Notes: generated by a model from the letters alone, not told the origin. A stretch of DNA of 57,318 bases from Prochlorococcus sp. AG-347-G22 (GCA_003281635.1 QCBK01000009.1:1-57318), one strand, 5' to 3'. Counted from the first letter of the stretch, positions 1 through 11,694 are shown. Program-made: numbers and translations.

Positions 1-62
1 ATTGAACTAAATCTAGTCAAATTATTTTTATTAGCTTATTATAAGTAAAGCTTATCCTTCTA

Positions 63-1703
63 ATGTCAAAAGATCCTGGAAGAATTTTGATATTTGATAC
101 AACTCTTCGAGATGGAGAGCAATCTCCTGGTGCCAGTTTAAATCTTGAAGAAAAACTTGCTATCGCTCATCAATTAGCAAGACTAGGTGTAGATGTTATT
201 GAGGCTGGATTCCCTTTCGCAAGTCCAGGAGATTTTAAAGCCGTTAATAAAATTGCCAATGCTGTAGGGAAAGAAAATGGCCCCATAATATGTGGTTTAG
301 CCAGAGCGTCGCAAGGAGATATAAAAGCCTGTTACGAAGCAGTAAGTCCAGCTCCTAGGAAAAGAATACATACTTTTATTGCGACAAGTGATATTCATCT
401 TAAACATAAACTTAAAAAATCCAGAAAAGACGTTCTTCATATCGTTCCAGAAATGGTTAATTATGCAAAATCATTGGTTGATGATATTGAGTTTTCTTGT
501 GAAGATGCCTCAAGAAGTGATCCTGAATTTTTATACGAAGTGATTCAACTTGCAATTTCTGCAGGAGCGACAACAATTAATATTCCTGATACTGTTGGAT
601 TTACAACTCCTAGTGAATTTGGCAATCTAATTGCCGATATAAATAAAAATGTTCCAAATATTGATGAAGCAGTTATCTCGGTTCATGGTCATAATGATTT
701 AGGTTTGGCAGTAGCCAATTTTCTAGAGGCAGTAAAAAATGGAGCAAGACAACTAGAATGCACTATTAATGGAATTGGTGAAAGAGCAGGGAATGCCTCT
801 CTAGAGGAATTAGTAATGGCACTGCATGTTAGGAAAAGTTTCTTTAATAGTTTTTTCAAAAGAAATACAGATTCACCAACTCCTCTTACGGCTATAAGAA
901 CAGAAGAAATAACAAAAACCTCTAGACTTGTTTCAAACCTAACTGGAATGACTGTACAACCTAATAAAGCAATTGTGGGCGCCAACGCTTTTGCACATGA
1001 GTCAGGCATTCATCAGGATGGTGTTTTAAAAAATAGACTAACTTACGAAATTATCGATGCAAAAACTGTTGGGTTGAGTGACAACAAAATATCTTTGGGG
1101 AAACTTAGTGGCAGAAGTGCTGTAAGAGCAAGATTAGAAGAGATGGGATATGACTTGAGCCGAGAAGATTTAAATGATGCTTTTGCTCGTTTCAAGGATT
1201 TAGCTGACAGGAAAAGAGAAATTACTGATAGAGATTTAGAAGCAATCGTTAGTGAACAGGTGCAGCTCCCAGAAGCTAAATTTCAATTAAGTCTTGTACA
1301 AGTAAGTTGCGGTAACGCATCTAAACCTACTGCCACTATTTCGCTACTAAATACGGAAGATAATACTGAAGATACTGCTGTATCAATAGGGACTGGACCT
1401 GTTGATGCTGTATGCGAGGCTTTAAATAAACTCGCTAAAGTTCCTAATGAATTAATTGAATTTTCAGTTAAGTCTGTAACAGAAGGAATTGACGCTTTAG
1501 GCGAAGTTACAATTAGAATAAGAAGGGATAATAAAATATATTCTGGTCATTCTGCTGATACAGATGTTGTAGTTGCTGCAGCGAATGCATACGTTAATGC
1601 TTTAAATAGGCTTGTCTTTTCTGAGAAAAAAAATTCAATTCACCCACAATTTGATAATTTAGAAAATTCGAGTAATACATTTATATCTAATCAAGCAAAT
1701 TAA
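63..1703 (+). CDS. leuA: 2-isopropylmalate synthase
   Basis: Condenses acetyl-CoA with 2-oxoisovalerate, the first committed step of leucine synthesis, in the cytoplasm. The N-terminus carries the [12 protein letters not shown] signature of the DRE-TIM metallolyase family (residues about 12-23). The metal-binding HGHND motif and the GIGERAGN motif follow in the barrel. The C-terminal part (about 390-520) matches the LeuA allosteric dimer domain that senses leucine. At 546 residues it has the usual cyanobacterial length. The ATG follows an AT-rich leader with no clear ribosome-binding site, which is normal for this genome. It is the first gene of the window and appears monocistronic, with a small membrane protein 67 bases downstream. 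Homocitrate synthase is a related family, but the length and regulatory domain favour LeuA. Confidence 0.97.
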   Translation: MSKDPGRILIFDTTLRDGEQSPGASLNLEEKLAIAHQLARLGVDVIEAGFPFASPGDFKAVNKIANAVGKENGPIICGLARASQGDIKACYEAVSPAPRKRIHTFIATSDIHLKHKLKKSRKDVLHIVPEMVNYAKSLVDDIEFSCEDASRSDPEFLYEVIQLAISAGATTINIPDTVGFTTPSEFGNLIADINKNVPNIDEAVISVHGHNDLGLAVANFLEAVKNGARQLECTINGIGERAGNASLEELVMALHVRKSFFNSFFKRNTDSPTPLTAIRTEEITKTSRLVSNLTGMTVQPNKAIVGANAFAHESGIHQDGVLKNRLTYEIIDAKTVGLSDNKISLGKLSGRSAVRARLEEMGYDLSREDLNDAFARFKDLADRKREITDRDLEAIVSEQVQLPEAKFQLSLVQVSCGNASKPTATISLLNTEDNTEDTAVSIGTGPVDAVCEALNKLAKVPNELIEFSVKSVTEGIDALGEVTIRIRRDNKIYSGHSADTDVVVAAANAYVNALNRLVFSEKKNSIHPQFDNLENSSNTFISNQAN

Positions 1704-1770
1704 ATTCTTTTAGGAATATTAAGTAGCATCAAAAATTGTCTCTTAATATTGTAAATTAATCTAATAGTCA

Positions 1771-2175
1771 ATGCTGTTTATAATGAGAGAAAGGTTACTA
1801 GGATACTGGGCGCTTTCATGGGTTGGGTTAATCAGCAATATAATCGCACTTCCAATAATCGCATTAATAATAAGTTATGGGCCTCCACTAAAAGTTGCAA
1901 ATATAACTCTTGCCATTAGTCTTGGATGGCCTGCTGCGATCGTTGGAATAGTTTCTTCAGCAGCTCTCCTAGCAGAGAAAAAATGGGGAGTAACTTTAAC
2001 TTTAGTATCTCTATCAATGGTTATTTCTGGAACGGGTCCTTATTCAGTGGTGAGACTCATAACTCTTAAAGACATTTTTGGTATTGGTGGGTTTACCCTT
2101 TTAACAACATTATTAAGTACATTAGCTCTTCTATATTGGTGTAATCCAAAACATCGAAGAAGCATTAGGCTATAA
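1771..2175 (+). CDS. Conserved hypothetical membrane protein (134 aa)
   Basis: I do not recognise a functional family. The protein is very hydrophobic, with about four predicted membrane segments (roughly residues 10-35, 40-65, 75-92 and 100-122) and a basic C-terminal tail. That suggests a small integral protein of the plasma or thylakoid membrane. Two ATG codons lie four codons apart (1771 and 1783); the second, beginning MRERLL, is an equally plausible start. It lies between leuA and the convergent HD-domain gene, ending 9 bases before that gene's stop. No motif indicates a reaction. Confidence is high that this is a gene and low for any role. Confidence 0.75.
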   Translation: MLFIMRERLLGYWALSWVGLISNIIALPIIALIISYGPPLKVANITLAISLGWPAAIVGIVSSAALLAEKKWGVTLTLVSLSMVISGTGPYSVVRLITLKDIFGIGGFTLLTTLLSTLALLYWCNPKHRRSIRL

Positions 2176-2184
2176 AATTGAAAA

Positions 2185-3657
2185 TCAAGAAAATGTATTA
2201 TTCTTGCTAGTTGGATACTGAATTCTTCTATGTCTAATTCTTTTCCAGACATTCAAAAATGCCCTTTTTATAAGAAAAATTTCTCCTTTTGATAAATTAC
2301 TATCATCTAATTGTCCGTCTTTTTGACGCGAGTAGATAATATTAGATATTGTTTCCAAAGCTTCTTTATCAGATGCATTAATATTCATAGCTCTTAGTGC
2401 TGCTTCACATCCATCTGCAAGCATTAAAATAGCTGTCTCTTTTGACTGAGGAATAGGCCCTTTGTATCTAAAATAATATTCATTAATGTCGAGATTTTTT
2501 TCTTTAGCTTTTTGAAAAAAATATCCCATTTTTAGGGTACCTTGATGTTCAGGAATGAAATTAGCTATCGGTTTAGGTAGTCTATTTTTTCTTGCAAATT
2601 TCAATCCTTCATCTACGTGTGCCTGTAATACTTCTGCACTCTTAATAGGATCATCTAATTCGTCATGCGGATTTCTCAAACCATCCTGATTTTCGATAAA
2701 CCAATTAGGTGCATGTAATTTACCAACATCATGATATAACGCTCCAGTTTTAATTAGATCAATATCACCACCAATCATCCTTGTTGCTTCCTCTGCTAAA
2801 CCACATATAAGTAATGTATGTTCAAAAGTTCCAGGAGCTTCAAGAGACAATCTTCTAATTAGAGGTTTCTCTTTATCAGCCAATTCGAGTAATCTTGCTT
2901 TAGTTAATAATCCGAATATCGATTCAAAAATAGGAATAACTAAAATAGTAAAAAGCATTACTATTGCCAATAGCAAGGAATCAGAAAATATATCCCCATT
3001 AGCTAAAACAAAATCTTGGTTATCAAAAAGAGTTATTTTGTCTTTACCAATCAATATCCATTGACTCAAAAACGATCCTATGGGTACAAAAATTGATAGT
3101 TGAAGTAACTGAGCTCTACTTCTTATTCTTCCTCCAAGTAGAGATACTACTGAAGAGCAAACTAATAAAATAAAAAATAAATTGTTATTAATAGTTAGAG
3201 CAGGATCTGGCCAAATAAAGCTTGCTATTGATACCCAAGTTAAAGCTGTTATGCTTCCCATTCCTTGGGATATTATTAATGCAGGTGGAATAACCATAGA
3301 TAATGGACTTATGGTTGAAGCAAAGGCTAATTTCGTAGCTTGTACTGCTAAAAGAAGAATAATGATTAAGAAGATCTGTCTTGAAGAAATTGAGGGATTC
3401 TCTTTTTTTGAAACTACTATCAAAATCCCAGAACTAATAAGTACTTCAATAAAGGTCAAAAGCCAAGAAAAAAAATCTGCGATGTTTAAAGGCGAGATAA
3501 GAAGTAGTTTATAAGAAGATATTATTGAAATTAAAATGCATACTAAAAAAATTATAAGATTATCTATTCTTGAAATTTTAATTGGTTGTTTTACCGGAAC
3601 TTGGCTTCGCCTCCACTGATAAAACAACTTCTTTAAGGTAGTTGTGATGTTTTGCAC
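2185..3657 (-). CDS. 7TM-HD domain phosphohydrolase, PgpH-like (likely c-di-AMP phosphodiesterase)
   Basis: Membrane-bound metal-dependent phosphohydrolase. The N-terminal ~250 residues hold several hydrophobic membrane segments. The cytoplasmic HD domain follows, with a conserved His near 280 (FEHTLL), the HD pair at 309-310 (ALYHDVGK) and later His residues in the PEHQGT region. In firmicutes this architecture (7TM-HD, PgpH) degrades cyclic di-AMP. PgpH proteins usually also have a long extracellular 7TMR-HDED domain. At 490 residues this protein seems to lack most of it, so the sensor part is reduced. The same window encodes the c-di-AMP synthase CdaA (28671-29579), which supports a signalling role. 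The gene is divergent from folD across 74 bases. The family is clear; the substrate is inferred. Confidence 0.88.
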   Translation of the reverse strand: MQNITTTLKKLFYQWRRSQVPVKQPIKISRIDNLIIFLVCILISIISSYKLLLISPLNIADFFSWLLTFIEVLISSGILIVVSKKENPSISSRQIFLIIILLLAVQATKLAFASTISPLSMVIPPALIISQGMGSITALTWVSIASFIWPDPALTINNNLFFILLVCSSVVSLLGGRIRSRAQLLQLSIFVPIGSFLSQWILIGKDKITLFDNQDFVLANGDIFSDSLLLAIVMLFTILVIPIFESIFGLLTKARLLELADKEKPLIRRLSLEAPGTFEHTLLICGLAEEATRMIGGDIDLIKTGALYHDVGKLHAPNWFIENQDGLRNPHDELDDPIKSAEVLQAHVDEGLKFARKNRLPKPIANFIPEHQGTLKMGYFFQKAKEKNLDINEYYFRYKGPIPQSKETAILMLADGCEAALRAMNINASDKEALETISNIIYSRQKDGQLDDSNLSKGEIFLIKRAFLNVWKRIRHRRIQYPTSKNNTFS

Positions 3658-3731
3658 AGAATATAAGTAAATCTATTTGAATAATTTAAAATTATAGGCA
3701 TGCTAGGTATAAAAAGGAGATGTTTTTCTAA

Positions 3732-4628
3732 ATGTCATTAAAATTAGACGGTAAAAAATTATCCCTTGAAATTGAAGAAAGATTAAATAACTACATCTCT
3801 AGTAATAAAGAAATCACAAAAAGAGCTCCGGGCCTAGCTGTTATAAGAATAGGTGAAGACCCTGCGAGTGGCGTTTACGTTAATAACAAGGAAAAAGCAT
3901 GCTCCAGGATTGGAATAAAGAGCTTTATCTTTCATCTAAAAGATAGTGTAGAACAAAAAGAAGTTGAACAATTAATAATCAAACTCAATTCTGATAAGGA
4001 TATTGATGGAATTTTGCTACAACTTCCTATTCCAAAGAAGTTTGATGACCAAAAACTGATAAGCCATATTAATCCAAGCAAAGATGTAGATGGATTAAAT
4101 GAGATAAACATCGGCAAATTAGTGAAAAATGAGCCTGCGATGAGATCATGCACTCCAGCAGGAATTATTAATTTATTAAGATCTCAAAATATAACAATTG
4201 AGGGTAAGAAAATTGTTGTTATTGGAAGAAGTTTGCTTGTTGGGAAACCCCTATCGCTTATGTTGTTGAATCTAAATGGCACTGTAACAATGACTCATTC
4301 AAAAACATTAAATTTGAATAAAGTCTGTAGAGAGGCCGATATTCTAATTGCGGCTGCAGGAAAACCCAATCTTGTAGATTCGAGTTTTGTGAAAGAAGGA
4401 GCAGTAATTATTGATGTTGGGATACATAGATTAAAAAGTTCCGATAAAAATCAAACCAGTTTATGTGGCGATGTATTATTAGAAGATGTCATTTCTAAAG
4501 TATTTGCTTACACACCTGTACCAGGAGGTGTTGGACCAATGACAGTAACAATGTTACTTGTAAATACTATTTTTAGCTGGCAAAAACAATTTGGTTTATT
4601 ATCAAATCTTAATGACCTTTTGCCATAA
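3732..4628 (+). CDS. folD: Bifunctional methylenetetrahydrofolate dehydrogenase / methenyltetrahydrofolate cyclohydrolase
   Basis: Interconverts 5,10-methylene-, 5,10-methenyl- and 10-formyl-tetrahydrofolate, supplying one-carbon units for purines and formyl-Met-tRNA. FolD signatures are visible: the GILLQLPIP segment (about residue 94), the Rossmann motif [11 protein letters not shown] (about 163) and the C-terminal [10 protein letters not shown] motif. At 298 residues it is family-typical. A purine-rich AAGGAG lies about 13 bases before the ATG, one of the few Shine-Dalgarno-like sequences here. The next gene, a prenyl diphosphate synthase, starts 37 bases downstream on the same strand, and the pair probably share a transcript. 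Confidence 0.97.
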   Translation: MSLKLDGKKLSLEIEERLNNYISSNKEITKRAPGLAVIRIGEDPASGVYVNNKEKACSRIGIKSFIFHLKDSVEQKEVEQLIIKLNSDKDIDGILLQLPIPKKFDDQKLISHINPSKDVDGLNEINIGKLVKNEPAMRSCTPAGIINLLRSQNITIEGKKIVVIGRSLLVGKPLSLMLLNLNGTVTMTHSKTLNLNKVCREADILIAAAGKPNLVDSSFVKEGAVIIDVGIHRLKSSDKNQTSLCGDVLLEDVISKVFAYTPVPGGVGPMTVTMLLVNTIFSWQKQFGLLSNLNDLLP

Positions 4629-4664
4629 ACTCCAAGATGAAAAATTTTTTACTCAAGGTATAAA

Positions 4665-5567
4665 ATGACTGAAGTTATTAATAGTATCTCTGACTTTGAA
4701 AAATATCTTAAAAACACAAAAAAGGTTGTAGAAGAAGCACTTGATTTTTCCTTGGGCCCTGAGAATCCAGAAATACTTAGAGAATCAATGAGATATTCTC
4801 TTTTAGCTGGAGGGAAAAGAATACGTCCAATTTTATGTTTAGCATCTTGCTCACTGGCTGGAGGAGAACCCTCTCTTGCTGTTCCTACTGCGGTAGCAAT
4901 AGAAATGATCCATACAATGTCCTTGATTCATGATGATCTACCCGCAATGGATAATGATGACTTGAGGAGAGGTAGACCGACGAATCATAAAGTATATGGA
5001 GATGCAATAGCTATTCTTGCAGGCGATGCTTTATTAACAAGGGCCTTTGAAATGGTCTCTTTAAGAAGCCCCGGAGTGGATCCAAATAGATTATTGAATG
5101 TAATTGGCGAATTATCACTAGTTGCTGGTGCACCGGGCCTAGTCGGGGGACAAGTTGTTGATTTGGAATGCGAAGGCAAAGAAGTCGACCTTGAAACTCT
5201 CGAATATATTCATCTTCATAAAACTGGGGCTTTATTAAAGGCCTGCGTAAGAACAGGCGCGATGATCGCAGGCGCTAACGAAAAACTATTACAAGCTCTA
5301 ACAACATATGCAGAGGGAATTGGTTTAGCCTTCCAAATAATAGATGATATTCTTGATTTAACTTCCAGCAGTGAAAAGCTTGGTAAAACTGCCGGCAAAG
5401 ATCTCTTAGCTGACAAGACTACCTACCCTAAGTTACTTGGAATGGAGGAGTCAAAGAAAAGAGCATTTGATTTAGTTGAAAAAGCAAAAAAAGCAATTGA
5501 ACCTTGGGGCGCAGATGCAAAGTATTTAATATCGTTAGCCGACTTTATAACTAATAGAGACAGATAA
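4665..5567 (+). CDS. crtE: Polyprenyl (geranylgeranyl/farnesyl) diphosphate synthase
   Basis: Head-to-tail prenyltransferase extending isopentenyl diphosphate chains to C15/C20, the precursors of carotenoids, the chlorophyll phytyl tail and quinones. The first aspartate-rich motif is [11 protein letters not shown] (about residues 86-96), and the second is IIDDILD (about 221-227). The KRIRP substrate-binding segment lies upstream of the first motif. At 300 residues it matches cyanobacterial CrtE/IspA proteins. Product chain length cannot be fixed from sequence alone; in cyanobacteria this single enzyme usually makes geranylgeranyl diphosphate. The gene lies between folD and a DUF212 membrane protein, with a 13-base gap to the latter, suggesting an operon. 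Confidence 0.93.
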   Translation: MTEVINSISDFEKYLKNTKKVVEEALDFSLGPENPEILRESMRYSLLAGGKRIRPILCLASCSLAGGEPSLAVPTAVAIEMIHTMSLIHDDLPAMDNDDLRRGRPTNHKVYGDAIAILAGDALLTRAFEMVSLRSPGVDPNRLLNVIGELSLVAGAPGLVGGQVVDLECEGKEVDLETLEYIHLHKTGALLKACVRTGAMIAGANEKLLQALTTYAEGIGLAFQIIDDILDLTSSSEKLGKTAGKDLLADKTTYPKLLGMEESKKRAFDLVEKAKKAIEPWGADAKYLISLADFITNRDR

Positions 5568-5580
5568 TTTGTTTTAATTT

Positions 5581-6060
5581 ATGTCTGAGTTTCTTCCCTT
5601 TTTTAATAATTCAGTTCTCTTTTGGAGCTTATTATCCTGTTTACTTGCTCAATTTTTAAAAATTGTATTTAATTTCTTATCAACTGGAGAGATAAGATTT
5701 GGAATTATGTTCGAGACGGGTGGTATGCCTTCAAGTCATTCCGCCTTAATAACTGGGGCTACATCTGGTATAGGTTATGAGTTGGGATTTGATAGCTCAA
5801 TATTCGCGTTATCAGTAGCCATAGCACTAATAGTAATGTACGACGCAAGTGGTGTTCGAAAATCAGCTGGAATTCAAGCTGTAGAAATCAATAAACTATC
5901 AAAAAAACTAGACCCTAAATCTGAATTACTTTTAAAAGAAACTCTCGGTCATACAAAAATTGAGGTCATGGTTGGAAGTTTTTTAGGACCATTAATCACC
6001 TTGCCTGGAATGTTTTTTTTAGGTTCTCCTCTCAAAATATTTGATTTGATGATAAATTAA
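5581..6060 (+). CDS. Divergent PAP2 family (DUF212) membrane protein
   Basis: This 159-residue membrane protein is of the divergent PAP2/DUF212 family, which is widespread in cyanobacteria and plants. It contains the family core GGMPSSHSALITG (about residues 47-59), which resembles the phosphatase motif of PAP2 enzymes, and a later RKSAGIQA segment. Hydrophobic stretches near the N-terminus, around residues 75-92 and at the C-terminus suggest three to four membrane passes. Its 13-base distance from the prenyl diphosphate synthase hints at a role with lipid or prenyl diphosphates; that is inference. Its 3' end overlaps the convergent cobB gene by four bases. Confidence 0.88.
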   Translation: MSEFLPFFNNSVLFWSLLSCLLAQFLKIVFNFLSTGEIRFGIMFETGGMPSSHSALITGATSGIGYELGFDSSIFALSVAIALIVMYDASGVRKSAGIQAVEINKLSKKLDPKSELLLKETLGHTKIEVMVGSFLGPLITLPGMFFLGSPLKIFDLMIN

Positions 6061-7448
6061 GAATCCTTTGAAAAACTAGTTTGGGTGGCATCTATAAAAT
6101 TTTTTGCGACATCTGGCGAACTTGGCAAATGTAAGTGAATCCAACTTGCATGTAATTTTTCATCAAAAAAGCCTTCATTTTTGTACTCAGTTTTCCAAGA
6201 TTTAATTTTCCACGGGGAAGAAAGTTTGTAATGATTCCCAGCTTTTCTTAAATCAAGTTTGGAAAAATTATTTTCAATTTCCCAATAATGAAATTCATGT
6301 CCTCTAATTAATTGATTTTTTTTAATAATAGGAGTATTATCTAAACCCTCAATGTATCTATAGCCTACTGAGAGTTTATTTTTTTTTGATCTAAAAGGTA
6401 AGATGCCACTCATTTTATGATTATTACCATTTTCATCTTTTATATAGTCTCCTAAAATCATCATCCCTCCGCACTCTGCATATATATATCCATTTTTACG
6501 GAATTTCTTTAACGAATTTAAGCTTCTTATAGAGTTACTTATATGATCAGCATATTTTTCAGGGAATCCTCCAGGAATAATTAGAGAAGAAGCCTCATTA
6601 GGTATTTCTTCATCATCGTAAATACTCCATGAAATCAATGGTATACCCATTTCACTCAAAAACTCTTTGGTTTCTGGGTATTGAAAATGAAAAATTTTAT
6701 CTTCAGCAATTGCGATAGGTTTACCTTTGTCTATTTTAAAATCTGTAAAACTGACAGAATTAACTATTTTCTTTTGAGGAGATTTCAGAAATTTAATAAG
6801 AGACAATACATCAAGATTTCTTTCTGCGAAATTTGCAAAATACTCAACATCAATTTCTTTACCGTTATCCAATGGAGATATCAAACCTAAATTAGCTTTG
6901 TTTAAAGTTATTTTTGAATCAGATGGTAAGAAACCAAGAATTTCGATATCTTCATTTTTAAAAACTTCTTTGATTAATTTTTTGTGTCTATCTGAATTAA
7001 CGTTGTTAAATATAATTCCTACGATTGACAACTCACTATCGAAATCTCTAAAACCTCGAACAGTCGCCAAGAGAGAAGCCACTTGACCTCTTGAATTAAC
7101 AATAAAAATTACTGAAGCATTTAGAAGTTTAGAGATATTTGCCGTGCTGGAATAGGTTGTTGAGCCTAATCCATCAAATAGACCCATTGCGCCTTCAATT
7201 AATGTGAATTCATATTTCATTGAATGTTTAAAAAAACTTTTTTGAACCCATTCTTCACCACTTAAAAAAATATCTAGATTCCTACAAATAGGTTGGCCAA
7301 TGGAACTAAGTTGTTGTTGATCAAGATAATCTGGGCCAACCTTGAAAGTTTGTATCTTTAAACCTTTTGAGAACGCCCAACAAGATATCAAGAGTGATAA
7401 GGTAGTTTTACCACTATCAGTTGAAGGAGAAGATATTACACAAGGCAT
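6057..7448 (-). CDS. cobB: Cobyrinic acid a,c-diamide synthase
   Basis: ATP- and glutamine-dependent amidation of cobyrinate side chains a and c in (pseudo)cobalamin synthesis. The N-terminal dethiobiotin-synthetase-like P-loop is SPSTDSGKTTLSL (about residues 7-19), and EGAMGLFDG follows near 83. The C-terminal class I glutamine amidotransferase domain has IPGGFPE and the nucleophile-bearing YAECGGMM (about residues 320-327). SVGYRY and the WIHLHL region complete the family pattern. Length (463) is typical of CbiA/CobB. It starts 3 bases after the opcA stop, so zwf-opcA-cobB look co-transcribed. Hydrogenobyrinate versus cobyrinate as substrate is not decided by sequence; Prochlorococcus is expected to use the cobalt-early route and make pseudocobalamin. 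Confidence 0.95.
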   Translation of the reverse strand: MPCVISSPSTDSGKTTLSLLISCWAFSKGLKIQTFKVGPDYLDQQQLSSIGQPICRNLDIFLSGEEWVQKSFFKHSMKYEFTLIEGAMGLFDGLGSTTYSSTANISKLLNASVIFIVNSRGQVASLLATVRGFRDFDSELSIVGIIFNNVNSDRHKKLIKEVFKNEDIEILGFLPSDSKITLNKANLGLISPLDNGKEIDVEYFANFAERNLDVLSLIKFLKSPQKKIVNSVSFTDFKIDKGKPIAIAEDKIFHFQYPETKEFLSEMGIPLISWSIYDDEEIPNEASSLIIPGGFPEKYADHISNSIRSLNSLKKFRKNGYIYAECGGMMILGDYIKDENGNNHKMSGILPFRSKKNKLSVGYRYIEGLDNTPIIKKNQLIRGHEFHYWEIENNFSKLDLRKAGNHYKLSSPWKIKSWKTEYKNEGFFDEKLHASWIHLHLPSSPDVAKNFIDATQTSFSKDS

Positions 7449-7451
7449 TTA

Positions 7452-8750
7452 TTAGTTATTAATACCATTAAATATTTGAAGGGCTATTTTAATAGAATTT
7501 TCAAATAGAGGACTTGTATTACCTCTACTACTTCCCAATAATTTACTAACATCATACTCCGATGTAGAAAAAGAATTTGGAACAACTTGTTCTATTAATT
7601 CCATATTAGCCATTCCCCCTGCTTCAAGTCTCATACATTCCACTGATTCACAGCCAAGTATTACACAAGTGTTATTTTTTTGAACCTCACTAATTTTTGA
7701 AATCAACCTTAATCCAATAACTTGTCCTAAATGAATACTTGGATTTCCCAAGGATAAGTGATTTATTGATGCAGAAATAATTTCGCCATTAATTCTTTCA
7801 AACTCTATTTTTATTAATTCAGTATCTCTTTTAACTCCTAGAAAAGACCAACCAAGTTTATCACTAATCCATGAAATCAAAAACAGAGCTTGAATCATAT
7901 GATCTCCTGCAATATCAATATCAACATCGGTAATATGATCTAAAATAGGTCTTCTCGATGGGGGATCAAAAATCATCGCCAATGATTCTCTCCAATTTTT
8001 CAACCTAACCCAATTCAAATCATTTATAGCTTTATTTGAATTATTTAATTGCTCTAAGACTTTAAAACATCTTTTAGGTGTTCCAAGAGCAGTATCAATT
8101 ATTAACCTTAGACCAAAATTTGTAAAATATTCGAAAATTTCAGGCGATTCATCCAAGCTACCATTCCACCACAACCACAAAGGTAATTCATGAATAGATA
8201 ATTCATCAATTATTTTTAATCCTTTATTAGCTATTGAGGCTGAGTCCCCCCTAATAACAACTAAATCCCCACATATAGGTTGCATAGTTTGAGTATCACT
8301 TAATGGACAGTAAGCGGATACAAAAGATTTGATATCTGAATTTTTTAATGTTGGCGCTAGAGTTATTAATCTTCTTGGATTCAATGTACTTATAGATGAT
8401 TCAAAAAATTGTCCTCTAAAGTCTTCAAAGTCTTTATTTGATAAATTTTCCTTCAACAAATCTAATAATTTTTCACTAAAAAGTGAAGTACTGATGGGGA
8501 GTCCTTGATCTAATATAAATTTCTTAGCAACTTCAATTATCTCTGGACTTAAATATCCAGTTATTGGTCCATTCACTAATCCTTTTTGAACCAAACATTG
8601 TTCTAGCCAAGCAGGCTGCCAGACCATTAATGTAAAAGTATTAGCTCCAGTATTATCTTTATCTTCTGAAATCCATAATTTATTAAGGTAATTAGAAATT
8701 TCCTGATAAGGCAGCTCTAATGGGGCTTGGAGTGTTAATTGTGGTTTCAT
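7452..8750 (-). CDS. opcA: Glucose-6-phosphate dehydrogenase assembly protein OpcA
   Basis: Allosteric activator and assembly factor of glucose-6-phosphate dehydrogenase in cyanobacteria. It links activity of the oxidative pentose phosphate pathway to redox state in darkness. The 432-residue protein shows the OpcA-family mid region (WLWWNGSLDESPE, about residues 191-203) and a C-terminal part containing VILGCESVECMRLEAGG. It has no catalytic motif of its own. The gene lies 2 bases downstream of zwf, the conserved cyanobacterial arrangement, which supports the assignment. Cys residues such as those in GCESVEC may be candidates for thioredoxin control, as known for OpcA elsewhere; I cannot assign which are used here. 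Confidence 0.95.
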   Translation of the reverse strand: MKPQLTLQAPLELPYQEISNYLNKLWISEDKDNTGANTFTLMVWQPAWLEQCLVQKGLVNGPITGYLSPEIIEVAKKFILDQGLPISTSLFSEKLLDLLKENLSNKDFEDFRGQFFESSISTLNPRRLITLAPTLKNSDIKSFVSAYCPLSDTQTMQPICGDLVVIRGDSASIANKGLKIIDELSIHELPLWLWWNGSLDESPEIFEYFTNFGLRLIIDTALGTPKRCFKVLEQLNNSNKAINDLNWVRLKNWRESLAMIFDPPSRRPILDHITDVDIDIAGDHMIQALFLISWISDKLGWSFLGVKRDTELIKIEFERINGEIISASINHLSLGNPSIHLGQVIGLRLISKISEVQKNNTCVILGCESVECMRLEAGGMANMELIEQVVPNSFSTSEYDVSKLLGSSRGNTSPLFENSIKIALQIFNGINN

Positions 8751-8752
8751 TT

Positions 8753-10276
8753 TTAGGGTCTACGCCAGAAAATATTATCTTTTGAAAGTAATTGATCAGA
8801 CTCTGGAGGTCCCCACGTCATAGACTCATAATTATAAATAGGTAACTTCCAAGGGGAATTATCCATCAATTCTATTAATGGCGTATAAAGTTTCCAGGCG
8901 GCTTCTACTTCATCACTTCTAGTAAATAATGTTGGGTCAGAAAGCATTGCATCAGCTAATAATCTTACATAGCCTTCATCTGAGGGTTCTCCAAATGATT
9001 CATCATAAGAAAATTCCATCTCAACAGGTCTCGATTTCATTCCAGAACCAGGAGATTTTACCTCAAATTTAAAAGTAGCTCCTTCATTTGGCTGAATTCT
9101 AAGGATAAGTTGATTTGGAGCAGGATTTATTATTGTTGATTCAAATAAATGAACAGGAACGTCTTTAAAAGTCAAGACTATTTCTCCAAGTCTTTTAGGT
9201 AGTCTTTTCCCTGTTCTCAAATAAAAAGGAACCCCTTGCCAACGCCAATTATCAACGAAAACTTTTGTCGCTATATAAGTTTCTGTTGTGCTATTACAAT
9301 TAACACCATCTTCCTGCCTATATCCTTTGAGTCGCCTAGAAATATTTCCACCCTCCCCATATTGACCTCTTATGCAACAATTCCATGGTTCATTTTCGTC
9401 AGCAAGTTTTGAAGCTTGAAGAACCTTAGCTTTTTCATTTCTTATAGCTTCTGGTTCAAACTTTCCAGGAGGCTCCATAGCAGTAACAGCAAGCATTTGA
9501 GTCATATGATTTTGAAGCATGTCCCTTAAAGCACCGGAGCTTTCGTAATAACCTGCTCTATCTTCAACACCAACTGTTTCAGATGAAGTAATTTGAACAC
9601 TAGATATATAATTTCTGTTCCAGATTGGTTCAAAAATAGTATTAGCAAACCTCAAAACAAGAATATTTTGAACTGTCTCTTTACCTAAATAATGATCAAT
9701 CCTATAAATCTGATTTTCTTCAGCACAACTTTGAACGATCTTATTCAATTTTTTTGCACTTGAATAATCTCTTCCAAACGGTTTTTCAATCACTAAACGA
9801 CTTTTCTTAGGATCATCTAAGAGGCCAGCTGCTTTAAGAGCTTTACATCCACTTGCATAGAAATTTGGAGATACTGATAAATAAAATGTTCTATTCCCAT
9901 GAGTAGCTTGTGTTTTATCAATTTCATTTAATCTTTTAGAAAGCCTTACGACATGATCACTTTGTTGTAAGTCAACTGGTTCATAAAAAAGATAATTAGA
10001 AAATTGTTCCCACTCCCTTTCTTTACCTGATATTTGATTGCATAGCTTCACTTTCATCTTTTCTCTAAACTCATTATCAGTCCAAGGTCTTCTCGCACAA
10101 CCAACAATTCCAAACTCACTAGGAATTCTTCTTTGCAAATAGAGTTCAAATAAGGCTGGTATTAATTTTCTATGAGTAAGATCTCCACTAGCACCAAATA
10201 TTACTAAGCATTGTGGAGATATGACTCTTTCCTGCCGTAAACCTAATCTTAGAGGATTACTTAAAATTGAAGGCAT
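8753..10276 (-). CDS. zwf: Glucose-6-phosphate 1-dehydrogenase
   Basis: Oxidises glucose-6-phosphate to 6-phosphogluconolactone with NADP+, the main NADPH source of cyanobacteria at night. The N-terminal nucleotide-binding motif GASGDLTHRKLIPAL (about residues 29-43) and the catalytic RIDHYLGKE motif (about 192-200) are intact. RTGKRLPKR appears in the second half. Length (507) is standard. It heads the zwf-opcA-cobB group on the minus strand, with petH ending 111 bases upstream. The intergenic stretch before it (10277-10386) is AT-rich and probably holds the promoter, but no confident -35/-10 pair was chosen. Confidence 0.98.
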   Translation of the reverse strand: MPSILSNPLRLGLRQERVISPQCLVIFGASGDLTHRKLIPALFELYLQRRIPSEFGIVGCARRPWTDNEFREKMKVKLCNQISGKEREWEQFSNYLFYEPVDLQQSDHVVRLSKRLNEIDKTQATHGNRTFYLSVSPNFYASGCKALKAAGLLDDPKKSRLVIEKPFGRDYSSAKKLNKIVQSCAEENQIYRIDHYLGKETVQNILVLRFANTIFEPIWNRNYISSVQITSSETVGVEDRAGYYESSGALRDMLQNHMTQMLAVTAMEPPGKFEPEAIRNEKAKVLQASKLADENEPWNCCIRGQYGEGGNISRRLKGYRQEDGVNCNSTTETYIATKVFVDNWRWQGVPFYLRTGKRLPKRLGEIVLTFKDVPVHLFESTIINPAPNQLILRIQPNEGATFKFEVKSPGSGMKSRPVEMEFSYDESFGEPSDEGYVRLLADAMLSDPTLFTRSDEVEAAWKLYTPLIELMDNSPWKLPIYNYESMTWGPPESDQLLSKDNIFWRRP

Positions 10277-10386
10277 ATTTTTAGTATTCTCTTTTTAAAA
10301 TCCTCTTTTTTTCAAAGATTAGCTACATATTGTGTCTAAACCAAAAAGTATTTAATAAGTGGAACTGAAGTCTAAATAACAAATAT

Positions 10387-11565
<1,179 letters not shown>

Positions 11566-11694
11566 GATTTCACAAAAATGGTTACGTTTTGAGATCGGAA
11601 TAAATAAACGAAATTATTTTTATTTTTCAGTATTTGTTGTTTTTATCAGTATAGTTACACAGAAATAATTTTTTATTTGGTAGAAAATTCATTT

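Noticed and set aside
689..1009. Open frame of 106 codons antisense to leuA
   Set aside because: Fully inside the well-supported leuA gene on the other strand; low-complexity hydrophobic/Ser-rich translation with no motif.
3182..3514. Open frame of 110 codons opposite the 7TM-HD gene
   Set aside because: Antisense to membrane-segment codons; no start signal or family resemblance.
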